Shown here one piece after another: positions 1-11,400 of a DNA stretch of 64,000 nucleotides. Below the pieces are notes generated by a model. The model did not search any database, was not told where the DNA came from, and worked only from the letters and a program-made list of their open reading frames with translations. The position numbers and the translations under genes are program-made. The first letter of the stretch is position 1. Each line of letters starts with the position of its first letter. Source of the DNA: Chitinophagaceae bacterium (GTDB lineage: Bacteria; Bacteroidota; Bacteroidia; Chitinophagales; Chitinophagaceae); the NCBI GenBank assembly GCA_016721385.1, contig JADKIE010000008.1, positions 128,609 through 192,608 of the forward strand, written 5' to 3'.

Positions 1-50
1 TCGTCGGGCTCATAACCCGAAGGTCCTTGGTTCGATCCCAAGCTTCGCAA
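1..50 (+). tRNA. initiator tRNA-fMet (CAT), 5' part cut off by window edge
   Basis: The anticodon CAT is at 11-13 in a 7-base loop. Its stem carries three consecutive G-C pairs (GGG before the loop, CCC after it), the hallmark of initiator tRNA. The T arm is CTTGG-TTCGATC-CCAAG, followed by acceptor strand CTTCGCA and discriminator A at 50. The A at the last paired position fits the unpaired position 1:72 of bacterial initiators. CCA is not encoded. The anticodon arm and variable loop look like those of E. coli tRNA-fMet. The D arm and 5' acceptor strand lie outside the window. Confidence 0.93.
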
Positions 51-57
51 CTAATTT

Positions 58-80
58 GGCTCCCAAACGAGCCTTTTTTT
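58..80 (+). terminator. Rho-independent terminator of the tRNA
   Basis: A 5-bp stem GGCTC (58-62) and GAGCC (69-73) encloses a 6-base loop and is followed by seven T (74-80). It sits 8 bases after the tRNA and ends that transcript before era. Confidence 0.85.
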
Positions 81-173
81 ATTCTTAGCCGAATGTTTCA
101 GTGCTAAAGAATTTGATTACCTACTTCAATTCTTACTGCTTTTTGCATTCCCGGCTATCAACTAAGCCAATTA

Positions 174-1040
174 ATGAAATCAGGTTTTGTAAACATATTT
201 GGTAAGCCTAACGCAGGCAAAAGCACGCTGTTAAATGCATTAATAGGTGAGAAGCTGGCTATTGTATCGCATAAAGTGCAAACCACAAGGCATCGCATTA
301 AAGGCATTTTATCAACTAAAGAGTATCAAATTATTTTTAGTGATACACCCGGTATTATTGAGCCCAAATACAAATTGCACGAAAAAATGATGCAGGCTGT
401 AAAAGGCAGTTTAGAAGATGCAGATGTAGCTTTACTGATAACCGATATTAACGAAGCACCGGAGGAAAGCCATCAAATATTTTCGGCATTAAAACTAAAA
501 GTACCGGCAATTGTTGTTTTAAATAAAGCAGATAAAGTAAGCGAAGACCAACAAAAACTGGTTGTTGATTTTTACAGAAAACAATCGTACTGCAAGGATA
601 TTACCATACTATCTGCCCTAAAGAAAAAAGGGCTGGACTTCTTACTAAAAAACATACTTAAATTTTTACCCGAAGGGCAGCCTTTTTACGAAGGAGATGA
701 TTTAAGCGATATGCCTACCAAGTTTTTTGTTGGCGAAATGGTACGGGAAAAAATATTTGAATTGTTTGGAGATGAAATACCCTACCATACAACCGTTGTT
801 GTGCAGGAGTTTACCGAAAAAACAACCCTTATAAAAATTCGGGCCGAAATAATTGTACAAAGAGAAACCCAAAAAGGTATTATCTTAGGAGAAGGCGGCA
901 GTATGATAAAAAAGATAGGCACCAATGCCCGAAAAGATATAGAAGCATTTTTAGGCAGTAAAGTGTTTTTGGAATTATTTGTAAAAGTAAGGCCAAAGTG
1001 GAGAGATAACGATATGCAGTTAAGGGAGTATGGGTATTAA
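174..1040 (+). CDS. era: GTPase Era
   Basis: Era is a GTPase that binds the 3' end of 16S rRNA during maturation of the 30S subunit. The 288 residues match the usual length. The N-terminal G domain shows the P-loop GKPNAGKST (10-18), DTPG (57-60) and NKAD (117-120). The C-terminal KH RNA-binding domain has the GEGGSMIKKIG signature near 239-249. The reading frame is intact, unlike many neighbours. It lies 90 bp upstream of der on the same strand, so the two ribosome-assembly GTPases may be co-transcribed. Identification is secure. Confidence 0.97.
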   Translation: MKSGFVNIFGKPNAGKSTLLNALIGEKLAIVSHKVQTTRHRIKGILSTKEYQIIFSDTPGIIEPKYKLHEKMMQAVKGSLEDADVALLITDINEAPEESHQIFSALKLKVPAIVVLNKADKVSEDQQKLVVDFYRKQSYCKDITILSALKKKGLDFLLKNILKFLPEGQPFYEGDDLSDMPTKFFVGEMVREKIFELFGDEIPYHTTVVVQEFTEKTTLIKIRAEIIVQRETQKGIILGEGGSMIKKIGTNARKDIEAFLGSKVFLELFVKVRPKWRDNDMQLREYGY

Positions 1041-1090
1041 ATAATTAGAAATTAGTAATTGGGAGTAAATAATGTTGTTAAATACAAAAA

Positions 1091-1122
1091 AATTCCTAAT
1101 TCTTAATTCTTAATTCCTAATT
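1091..1122 (+). repeat. AT-rich AATTC(C/T)TAATTC repeat abutting der
   Basis: Four imperfect copies of AATTCNTA follow each other just before the der start codon. A similar run precedes hmgA at 35761-35794. Such low-complexity runs occur in Bacteroidota intergenic DNA. I see no function in it. Confidence 0.5.
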
Positions 1123-1129
1123 AAAAATT

Positions 1130-2334
1130 ATGAGTTTCACAGTAGCTATAACAGGCAGGCCTAATGTAGGCAAAAGCACATTTTTTAATCGTATGCTGGA
1201 GCAGCGTAAAGCCATTGTAGATGATATAAGCGGCGTTACCCGAGACAGGCAATACGGCGTAGCCGAATGGGCAGGCAAGCAATTTAATGTAATTGATACA
1301 GGCGGTTTTGTAAGCGGAAGCGATGATGTTTTTGAAAAAGAAATTGCCAAACAGGTAATGATTGCTGTAGAAGAAGCCAATGCTGTAATTTTTATGGTAG
1401 ATGCGGCAACCGGCATTACCGAGTTAGACGAAAACATGGCCCACATGTTGCGCCGCAGTAAAGAGCCTGTTTTTTTAGTAGTAAATAAAGTAGATAATCA
1501 TGATAGGTTGTTAGAAGCCAGCGAATTTTACAGCCTTGGGTTTGAGCATATCTTTTTTGTATCCAGTATTAGCGGAAATGTTGGTAAATCCTCTTTACTA
1601 AATGCATTGATCGGTACCGAAAGAACCATTGTAAGCGATATAGCCGGCACAACAAGAGATACCATTCATACCCATTACAATTTATTTAATAAAGATTTTG
1701 TACTGATAGATACTGCCGGTATTCGCCGAAAAAATAAAGTAAACGAAGATTTAGAATTTTACTCGGTAATACGTGCTATAAAAGCGTTGGATGAGGCAGA
1801 TGTTTGTATGTTACTGATAGATGCCGGCAAAGGTATTACCGCACAAGATTTGGCCATATATTCGCTTGCCGAAAAAAAAGGCAAAGGTCTTGTAGTATTG
1901 GTAAACAAATGGGATTTGGTAGAAGATAAAAAAACAAACACAGCCCGTGATTACGAAAAAGAATTAAAACAACGGCTGGCGCCCTTTAACGATGTGCCCG
2001 TTATTTTTATTTCGGTAACCGAAAAGCAACGTATTTTCAAAGTATAGAAGCAGCATTGCAAGTGTACGAAAACAGGATGCAAAAAATACCTACTTCTAAA
2101 CTAAACGATATTTTACTAAAAGCAATTGAATCGTACAATCCGCCGGTAGTAAGAGGCAATGTGGTAAAAATAAAATACATAACGCAATTGCCGGTGCATA
2201 CACCAACGTTTGCATTTTTCTGTAACTATCCCGACGATATTAAAACACCCTATAAAAATTATCTGGAAAACCAGTTACGGGAAAAGTTTAACCTTAAAGG
2301 GGTGCCTATTCGTATATTTTTTAGAAAGAAGTAG
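1130..2334 (+). CDS. der: GTPase Der (EngA), frameshifted and internally shortened
   Basis: Der is a tandem-GTPase 50S assembly factor. Visible parts are the first P-loop GRPNVGKST (residues 9-17), DTGG, NKVD, then the second G domain (DTAGIRRK, NKWD) and the C-terminal KH-like domain after the frameshift. A stop appears at 2045-2047. Adding one A in the AAA run at 2039-2041 restores the family sequence (KSIEAALQVYENRMQKIPT) through 2334. The restored length is about 401 residues, against roughly 435-440 usual for Der. The missing part lies near residue 148, where the first domain's SSISG runs directly into NVGKSS. The end of G1, the linker and the first half of the second P-loop are absent. 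Der is normally essential, so a sequence or assembly error is likely. Confidence 0.9.
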
Positions 2335-2370
2335 TAGGTAGTTAGTAGTTAGTAGTTAGTAGTTAATAGT
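2334..2370 (+). repeat. short tandem repeat (GTAGTTA unit)
   Basis: Several copies of a GTAGTTA-like heptamer follow the der stop codon. A related run (TAGTACT units) lies between rpsD and rpoA near 54030-54070. These are simple intergenic repeats with no function I can infer. Confidence 0.45.
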
Positions 2371-2424
2371 TGAAAAAAATACTGAGTAACAAGTTACCTC
2401 TAAACCTCTAAATCAAAAAAAATA

Positions 2425-2456
2425 CTTGCACATATCAAAAAAACACCTTAATTTTG
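2425..2456 (+). promoter_or_regulatory. Bacteroidota-type promoter of the Ala-rich lipoprotein gene
   Basis: The -33 box CTTG is at 2425-2428, followed by a 20-base spacer and the -7 box TAATTTTG at 2449-2456. This matches TAnnTTTG exactly. The start codon is 31 bases downstream. Confidence 0.65.
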
Positions 2457-2487
2457 CACCCAATTAAAAAAACTTAAAAAAAATACA

Positions 2488-2751
2488 ATGAAAAAATTAC
2501 TTGCAATTGTTGCTGTAGCTGGCGTTTTCGCAGCTTGTAACCCTACGGATGATGCTGCTAAAGCTGCTGAACAAGCAACTGCCGATTCTTTAAAGAAAGT
2601 ACAAGTTGAAGATTCTATTAAAGCTGCTGCTGCAGCTCCTGTGGCTGCTGCTACCGATAGCTTAAAAGCTAAAGTTGACGCTGCTACTGATTCTTTAAAA
2701 GCTAAAGTTGAAGGTGCTGCAAAAAAGGTTGAAGGCGCTGCTAAAAAGTAG
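2488..2751 (+). CDS. small Ala/Lys-rich repeat lipoprotein
   Basis: The 87-residue product starts with a lipoprotein signal (MKKLLAIVAVAGVFAAC, lipobox FAAC). The mature part is almost entirely Ala, Lys, Asp, Ser and Val, with imperfect repeats of ATDSLKAKV(D/E)(A/G)A and EGAAKK. A charged, Ala-rich helix or coiled coil anchored by lipid at the N-terminus is likely. It has its own consensus promoter and terminator, so it is a single-gene unit. A role like Lpp, linking membrane and wall, can be imagined but nothing shows it. No known family is recognised. Confidence 0.8.
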   Translation: MKKLLAIVAVAGVFAACNPTDDAAKAAEQATADSLKKVQVEDSIKAAAAAPVAAATDSLKAKVDAATDSLKAKVEGAAKKVEGAAKK

Positions 2752-2806
2752 AAGAAGCTGTTAAGCACTAATATTTCATTGTAGTTAATTATACTACACT
2801 ATATTT

Positions 2807-2845
2807 AAATCCCTGCACTTTACCGTGTGGGGATTTTTCTTTTTG
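2807..2845 (+). terminator. terminator after the Ala-rich lipoprotein gene
   Basis: AAATCCC (2807-2813) pairs with GGGATTT ending near 2836, with further pairing GCAC/GTG inside. A T-rich tract follows. Confidence 0.7.
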
Positions 2846-3536
2846 CAACCTCTCTCCCAAGTCAAATGTATAGTCATAGCCGGAAAATAAGCTTAAGTGG
2901 AGCTTTGCCACCGGGGAAAACACAAGCCAATATCACCTTATACGTAGGTATTTTACAACTTTAATCCACACATAACCCAGTTCTTATAGGGGAGGTTTAT
3001 CACTGGGTTAATACTGGGTTATCATTGGGTTATCACTGGGTTAACTTATTAATAGCAGTAAGGTAGTAACCTTGTCTTGGTTATATCTTAGAGTACAAAC
3101 CGAGGCTGTGTTTTCCGTGATCTGCAACATATTAATCTCGTTGCCAGAGCCCGTGTCTTCACGAGCCTGATTTATTAGTTTTAATTTGTACTTTTTTAGG
3201 AGGAGTTGATGCCAAACAGGTGCTGGGGAAAAAGCATTATTTTTTTTGCACATGTTTAAAAATATTTAACAGTTTTTTATTTATTCAAAAATTATCCATT
3301 ATCTTTCCAATTCGTTTTACCTTAACCTTGTAGAAAAGCAGCCTTATTTTACGATTAATTGACCAACCTTTGCAGTGCAACGGTGGTTGTGGTATGTAAA
3401 TTATTTAACAAAATAATTCAATATTTAAAGCATGATAAAATATTACACAAGGTTATTTACTCAGTCTTTTTCTATATACAATGCTGTAACTACAGCAGGT
3501 ACAGCATTAATCCACAAACAAACACAAACAAAAAGC
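2846..3536. other. long intergenic region upstream of the T9SS gene cluster
   Basis: I find no convincing gene here. An antisense reading frame at 3041-3253 has no recognisable features. The main structure is the tandem array at 3001-3044. The 300 bases before the first T9SS gene are AT-rich and could be a long leader. Confidence 0.5.
3001..3044 (+). repeat. four tandem 11-bp repeats (CACTGGGTTAA type)
   Basis: The units are CACTGGGTTAA (3001-3011), TACTGGGTTAT (3012-3022), CATTGGGTTAT (3023-3033) and CACTGGGTTAA (3034-3044), with no spacer. An inverted copy (ATAACCCAGTT) lies at 2972-2982. The period is close to one helical turn, as in multi-site protein-binding arrays. Confidence 0.75.
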
Positions 3537-6500
3537 ATGAAGAAAATTTACGTATTGCTCATTGCAATGATGACATTAGTAGTGAGTAGTTTTGCACAGG
3601 TGACGCTTACAGCTACAGCTGGCACACCTGCTGGATCGTTTACCACATTAAAAGGAGCATTTGATGCCATTAATGCAGGTACACACCAAGGTTCTATTGT
3701 AATTAACATTAATGCTAATACAGCCGAAACTGCTCCTTGTGTATTAAACTCAACGGGTGCTGGCGCAGCAATTTACACAGACGTATTAATTAAACCGACA
3801 GCTACTGCTACTATTTCAGGTGCAACTACAACTGGTAGAGGCTTAATTGAATTAAATGGTGCAGACAATATAACCATTGATGGTGCAATTGCCGTTGGTG
3901 GTACTACAAGAGACTTAACTATTACAAATACGGCTGTCAATACAGTAGCCTATTGTATGGCAATTCGTATAGCAGTGGCAACAACAATTGTTACCTCTGC
4001 TAATGGTAATACTATAAAGAATTGTATTACTAATGGAAATGCAACAGGAAGAAATATAGCAGCTGCAACATCAACTACAGGAAGTGAAGCTGCATCTTAC
4101 GGTATATATGCTGGTGGTGGAGCTTCTACTGTTTCGGCAACTACTGCACCTAGTGCAATTGCTTCCGTAGCTACAGTTGCTGGTTCTGGCGCCACAATGA
4201 ATAGCTTAACAATAAGTAATAATTTAGTTAATGCATGTGCAAGAGGCATTTCTGTACAAGCAAGTGCAATTACAGTAATTGATAATCTTACTATAAATAA
4301 CAATACCGTTGGAGATGCTACAGCAGGTAGTACAACCACTGTTTATCGTACCGGTATAACTGCACAAGGCTTTACCGCAGCTTTAATAGCTGGTAATACT
4401 ATTCGTAATATTGAATGGTTTGTAGGTACCTCTTCACCTGCATTGTCTATTGGAGATATTTCTGCTGCAGGTACTAACGCTGTAATTGAAAACAATATTA
4501 TTACGCATAAAGTAGCTTCGAACACTGGTACTTTCGGTGCATACGGTATAAATATAGCTGCAGGTAATGGAGCTACAGTGAGAAATAATTTTGTAAGCGA
4601 TGTTACCGGCGATATGACTGGTGGATCTGCCTTTTCCACTACTTTTGGAATTTTTGGAATAAGAGTAGCAGCAGGTTTAAATCACAAAATATATCATAAC
4701 TCTGTAAATCTTTATGGATTAAGAACAGGTACAGCAGCTGCAACTTTGCTTACAGCGGCTTTCGGTATTACAGGTACTGGTTTAACAGGTTGTGATGTTC
4801 GTAATAATATTTTTTCAAACACCATTACTGGTGGTACTACAAGTATTGCAAACGTAAGTATGTATTTGCCAAGTGGGGGTACATCGGCAATGAATTTGAC
4901 ACTAAATAATAATGCTTACTACTCTGGTAGCTCTACAACAAGCGATGGAATATGCCATGCTGGAGTTACATACACTAACCCTAATACTGCAACAGCAGGT
5001 CTTTTTTTAGCGGTAAATTTTTCGGCAGGGGTAATAACACCTGCAACAAATTTAAGAAGTTACACAAGTACGTTATCCGCTGGTGGTACAAATGATAATG
5101 CATCATATGCATCTGTAAATGCAGCACCTTATATAAGTTCAACTAATTTGCATTTGAATATAGGTAGTGGAGAAATTTCAAATGTTGAGTCGAAAGGAGC
5201 AGGTGTTGGAGTAACGTTAGATATAGATGGTGATGCCCGTGGTGGTGCTCCAGATATGGGTGCAGATGAAATAACTTTAGCAGGGCCAGGTACTTTACAA
5301 TTTAGTTCGGCTACTTATGGTGGCAATGAAGGTACAACTGTTACTGTTACAGTTTCTAGGGCTGGAGGTTCAACTGGAGCTCTTTCTGTTGATTATGCTA
5401 CAAGTGATGGAACTGCAATTGCTGGAACAGATTATACTGCGACAAGCGGTACTTTAAACTGGGCTAATGGAGATAATGCAGCTAAAACATTCACTGTTTC
5501 ACTCACTACTGATGCAGTGTCGGATCCTAGCGAAACAGTTAATTTAACTCTTTCAAATGTAGTTGGTACAACCATTACGGGTACAAACCCTGCTGTTTTA
5601 ACAATTGGAGATGTGGCTCCTCCTTTCAATGGTGTTTATACCGTTGGTTCTGGTGGTAATTATCCTTCATTAACAAATACTGGTGGGATATTTGAAGCAA
5701 TTAACTTGGCAGGTGCATCTGGAAGTGTTACGATTAACATTATATCTGATTTAACAGGCGAAACAGGTGCTGTTGCCCTAAATCCTATTGCAGGTAATCA
5801 ACCTGTATTAATTCAACCTAGTGGTGCACCAAGAACTATTTCTGGTATTGCACCAGTGGCTGTAATTCGGATTAATGGTACAGATAATGTAACAATTAAT
5901 GGATCAACAACAGGTGCTACAGCAGCTACTTGCTTAGTTGGGGGTAATGCAGCATTAAGAGAATTAACTATTCAAAATTTAAGCACATCTACTAGTTCTG
6001 GTGTAATTCATATTGGTTCTGCCACAGAGGGTAGTATTAACAATGTAGTTAAAAACGTAATCGCAATTGGTACGGTAACAGGTAGTGAACCTCAAACACT
6101 TTCTGGTATAACTACTGGAGCTGCAACTCCTGGTACAGTTGCTTTATTTGCAAACAATAACAATAGGATAGAAAATTGTAGTATTCAAAGAACTCTCTTT
6201 GGAATAGCCTCTTTAGGTGTAGCTTCCGCTACTTTAAATTTAGGAACGGTTATTACTCAAAATGATTTAAGTGGCTCAGGCGTTAACAGAGTAAAAAGAG
6301 TTGGTATTTATGTGATCTTTGAAAATGGCACACAAATCACAAAAAAATAGTGTTGGCGGTATTAATAATAGTGGTGAAAGTGCAGATGCCGTTGGGATAG
6401 CCGCAGGTATTCAATCCATAACAACCTCTACAACTACAGGTGGTGGTGTTATAAATGCAGTAATATCTGGCAATAAAATAAATGGAGTTAGTCAAGATGC

Positions 6501-8281
6501 AACTTTTTCAGCAGCAGGTATTATAGTTGCAGGTATTACTGGGCAAACAAATACCATTAGTAATAATATGATTACAGGAGTAATAAGCGATGGTGATAGT
6601 GGTGATTTTTCTACAGGTATTTTTGTTACTGGTGTTATAGGATCGATTACAAATGTTTACAATAACTCTATTTCAATGACAGGCGATAGAAGTTTATTAC
6701 TTACACCATCAACAGCAATGTACCCTAGTTACGGTATTGCCATTACAGGTACTGACCCAACGGTAGATATAAAAAATAATATCGTTTACACAACGCAAAC
6801 AGCTTCGGGAGGTGGAGTAGATGCAAAAAGTTATGCAATTGGTATGACAAGCACAACGTTCGTAAATCTTACTAATAATTATAACAACTATTGGAGTACT
6901 GGAGCAAATGATGGTGGTTTCCGTACAGGTTCTTTAGACCCTGCATTAGGTACAGATTATTCAACCGTTGCATTATTTGCAACAGCAGTTGGAGATGAAG
7001 CTAATTCTGTGGAAGTTTTACCAGCTTTTGTTAGCGATTTAACAGATTTACACTTAAACCCTGCTGCAAGCTGTTTAACAATAGGCAAGGGAGTTAATTT
7101 ACCAAGTGTTACTACAGACTTTGATTGTAATTCTCGTAATACATTACCATTTATGGGTGCTCATGAGGCTTATGAGCCAAGTGGTGCAACTACGGCTTTA
7201 TATGTAACCACACCTTACAACAGATAGAACATATTTAATAAATGGCGCTACTGATTACTTGAAAAATTGCGAATTAATTAATACAATTACGCCATCAGGA
7301 GGTAGTCCTATAGCAGGTTTGGTTAACTCCAAAGTTACTATAGACGCTACAGTTCAGACATATAACACAGAGCCATATGTTCAGCGTCATTATGATATTG
7401 AACCAGCAAGTAATGCAGCAACAGCAACAGCAACAGTTAAATTATATTTTACAGATGCTGAATTTGATAACTTTAATAACAACAATCCTGGTTGGTTAGA
7501 TTTGCCTACAGTTGCTGGTGGTGGTAATGCAGATCCAAATTTACCTAATTTAAAAGTTACACAATACCATGGTACAGGTACTGCACCAGGTAATTATACT
7601 GGAGCAGCAGAATACTTAACACCAACTTCTGTAATTTACAATGCTACTGATTTGCGTTGGGAAGTTACTCTTACTGTTACTGGGTTCTCTGGTTTCTATG
7701 TGCATACAGGTTCTAGACCTTTACCAATTAGCGTTAACTACCTGCAAGGTGTTAAACAAGGTTCAGTACACAATTTAAATTGGAAAGTAACTTGTACATC
7801 ATCTCCTACAGCCACTATGATACTTGAGCGTAGTGGAGATAACAGAATATTTACAGCAATTAATAACATTACTGCAGATGCTGTACGTTGTGCTCAACCA
7901 TTTGATTATGTAGATGCATCACCATTAGTAGGGTTAAACTATTATCGTTTAAAAATAATAGATGCTAATGGTAAAGTAACGTACAGTAATACTATTGCAA
8001 TGGCTAATACTAAAACAGGTGTAACTATTGTAGGTATAGCACCAAACCCTGTTACAAGTGGTGGTAATGCCATGCTAAGTGTAGCAAGTGCACAAAAAGG
8101 CATGTTACGTTTGGTAGTTACCGATGTAACTGGTCGTCAAATTGTAGTGCAATCACAGGCTATTATTGCAGGTAGCAATCAAATACCAATGAATGTTGCA
8201 AAATTGGCTGCAGGTACGTATAACATTACAGCTATTACTGATGATGGTAATAGAACAAGTGTACGATTTGTAAAACAATAA
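3537..8281 (+). CDS. giant T9SS-secreted beta-helix / Calx-beta surface protein 1, two frameshifts
   Basis: Restored length is about 1580 residues. I place the start at 3537 because it gives a signal peptide (MKKIYVLLIAMMTLVVSSFAQ) and the AAGCATGAA start context shared with the next three genes. An in-frame upstream start at 3432 has no signal peptide. Order: first beta-helix module rich in NNxIxN turns (about 3600-5270, closing with PDMGADE), a Calx-beta domain (about 5284-5610), second helix module opening with YPSLT-NTGG-F-AIN (about 5640-7170), a shared pre-C-terminal domain, and a type A sorting domain ending in KQ. Frameshifts are at the seven-A run 6341-6347 (one A too many) and near 7200-7225. 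The protein is expected at the cell surface or released. The ligand is unknown; an adhesin or matrix protein is likely. Confidence 0.85.
7721..8281 (+). repeat. diverged copy of the shared C-terminal cassette (copy D)
   Basis: This stretch encodes the same domain as copies at 13572, 17577 and 21564, from LPI-VNYLQG to the terminal KQ. It has many substitutions at both DNA and protein level. It is therefore the oldest split of the four. Confidence 0.8.
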
Positions 8282-8313
8282 GCAAAAAAGATAAAAATCA
8301 ACATTGAAAAACT

Positions 8314-8342
8314 AAAGGGTCGCCAACTGGCGACCCTTTTTT
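8314..8342 (+). terminator. strong terminator after T9SS gene 1
   Basis: AAAGGGTCGCC (8314-8324) pairs perfectly with GGCGACCCTTT (8329-8339) around the loop AACT, and a run of T follows. Confidence 0.92.
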
Positions 8343-8441
8343 ATACAAATAATATTTCATTGTTTTATAATATGTACAAAATATAAACTTGGATAATTTT
8401 TTTCATTAAAAAATTGTTATTTTTAAAGACAAATTTTAAGC

Positions 8442-11400
8442 ATGAAGAAAATATACTATTCAATCCTTACGGGAGTATTATGTGTTTTTATCTCTCTTAC
8501 ATCAAAATCGCAAGTAACAGTAGCAGGTTCTACTGGTGCAAATGGCACTTATCCCTCACTAACTTTAGCAGGAGGAGCATTTGCTGCCATTAATGCTGCA
8601 GGCACACAAGCTGGTAATAATATTACCGTATCTATTACTGCAGATTTATTGACTGAAACAGGAGCCAATCCTTTAAACGCAAGTGATTGGACTACGCTAA
8701 CCATTAGCCCTAGTGGCGGTGCTATTAGAAATGTTCAGGGTAACGTAAATGGGCCATTAATAGACTTGAATGGAGCAGATAATGTTACAATTGATGGTTT
8801 AAATACCGGCGGTAATGCTTTAAATATCGATAATCAAAACGGAGTTAGTGCAAGTACTATACGTTTTATTAATGATGCTTCTAACAATACTTTAATAAGA
8901 TGTAATATACTAGGTGCAAGTGGTATTACAGCAGGTCCTGCATTAGGTACAATTTATTTTGCTGGAGGTACCACTACTGGAAATGATAATAATGCCATTT
9001 CACAATGTATTTTATCAGCTTCGGTAACAGGCACACCACAAAATGCAATTTATTCTTTAGGTACAAGTGCTGCAGTTGATAATAGTAACAACACAATATT
9101 CGCTTGTTTAATAAATGATTTTTTAATCCCTCAAATTCTTCTACCGGTGTAAATATAAATTCTTTTAATTCTGGTTGGTTAATCACTACGAATGTGTTTT
9201 ATCAAACGGCTACTAGAACATCAACTGCGACAGCTAATATACCTTCAGTAATTTTTATAACAAGTGGTAATGGTTACACCATCAGCAATAATATTATTGG
9301 TGGCAGTAATACATCTGGTGGTGGCACACCTTGGACTTTTAATGGAGCATTTTCAAATCGTTTTGTTGGTATAAATGTAGCAAGTGCAGTAGGAGCTGCC
9401 ACAACTATTCAAAACAATACTATTACTAATTTGAGTATATCAACAACTAGTGGAGCAAGCACAGGTAATGGTATTTTTTGTGGTATAAGTGCAAATGGTG
9501 CAGGTACATTTAATATAGGTAATGTTACTGGTAATACAATTGGAGCAACTTCTGGAGTTGGTTCTATCACCACTACTGCATCTACAACTGCTGCATTAAC
9601 TGTTGGTATTAATGTAACCTGCACAGGTTCTACTACTTTATCTAATAATTCTATAGGTTCTATAACCGCAAATGGAAGTGCTGTAACTGTATCTGCAAGT
9701 ATTACGGGAATACAAATTACGGCTGGAACACCAATAGTTACAAATAATGTAATAGGTAGTACAACTACTGCAAATAGTATTAATTCTGCCACAGTCTCAA
9801 CAACTGGTACCAATTAATTAATGGTATTAACATATCAGCCGGAGTAACAGTACCAACTACAATTACTGGAAATACAATAGCAAACTTGAATCAAAATGGC
9901 ACAACATCAGGTGCAGTTTGTAGGGGAATTATTTATGCTGGTACAGGGTTTGCAACTATTTCTAATAATATTGTACGTGATATTTCTGGTGCAACAGCTA
10001 ATACTACTTTAGCAGGAGGAGCAACTGCTGTTCAAGGAATTTGTTATACAGGAACATCTCCAGCAGGGGCTACTGTTAGTAATAATGAAATTTATACTAT
10101 TAGGGCTACAAATGCAAATGCGGTAGCAACAACAGCTTTGGCAATTGGATATTCTAATCCTTCGAGTGGACGAATTTTAAGAACAGAATTTATGATATTC
10201 GAAATGCCTCTACTATGACCACCGCTACAACACCACCTGTTGCAGCAGGTATTATGCTTAGAGCTGCACCAGATTTTATGGAGGTTAGTAACAATATGAT
10301 TTCGTTAGGTAATGCCCAAACAACCAATACAGAATTTATAGGTATATGGAATAGTTTTCTACTTCAGCAACTGCTAGAATTTATTACAATACGGTAAGAA
10401 TTGAAGGAACAGGAGCATCTGGGGCCTTACCAACATTTGCTTTTTTAAGAGGCTCAAATGCTGTACCATCAGCCATTGTAACACCAGTCGATATAAAAAA
10501 TAATATTTTTGATAATTCACGTACAGGGGGGCAGGTAGTTTTCATTATGCAATTGGTAATGTAAATACAGTGCCAGCAACAGGTTGGGCTGCTGGTGCAT
10601 CTAACAACAACGTATTAAATGCGAACGCTTCGACTATTGGATTTTGGACTACAGCACAAACATTTGCAGGATGGAGAACAGCTTCTGCTAGTGACGCACT
10701 TTCTATATCTGGTGTTACTGTAACTTATGCAAATACAACAACTGGCGATTTACATTTAAATTTAGGGGTAACGCCAACACAAATTGAAAGTGGTGGGGTA
10801 GCCATTGCAGGCATTACAGATGATTATGATAATCAAACAAGGCCAGGGCCAACAGGTTCGGTAAATGGTGGAGCTACTGCACCTGATATGGGTGCAGATG
10901 AATTTGATGGAGTTCCGTTAGATTTATTTGTACCTACAATAACATATACTCCTATAAATCAAGTAAATCCTTGCGCCAGTATTGCACCAAGTTTAAGTGC
11001 AACAATTACGGATGCCTCTGGAATTAATGTAACAGCAGGAACAAAACCTAGATTGTATTATAAAAAATCTGTTGATGCTAATACTTATGCTGGTAATACA
11101 AATGCTGATAATGGCTGGAAATATGTAGAAGCTACTAATAGCAGCAGTCCGTTTAGTTTTACATTAAATTATGCATTATTACAAACAGCAGTAGCAACAG
11201 GCGACAACATTCAATATTTTGTTGTTGCACAAGATTTGGCTACTACTCCTAATGTAGCTATTAATAGTGGTGTATTTACGCTAACTCCAAGTAGTGTTGC
11301 ATTAACAGCAGCAGCATTTCCAATTACGGGTACAATTAATAATTATACCATTACAGCACCGTTGGCAACCAATGTTACTATTGGTGCTGCTGGTGATTAC

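Noticed and set aside
3001..3044. CRISPR array
   Set aside because: Units are 11 bp with no spacers, and there are no cas genes in the window.
3041..3253. Minus-strand reading frame of 70 codons upstream of the T9SS cluster
   Set aside because: No signal, motif or plausible start region; it overlaps the 11-bp repeat array and looks random.
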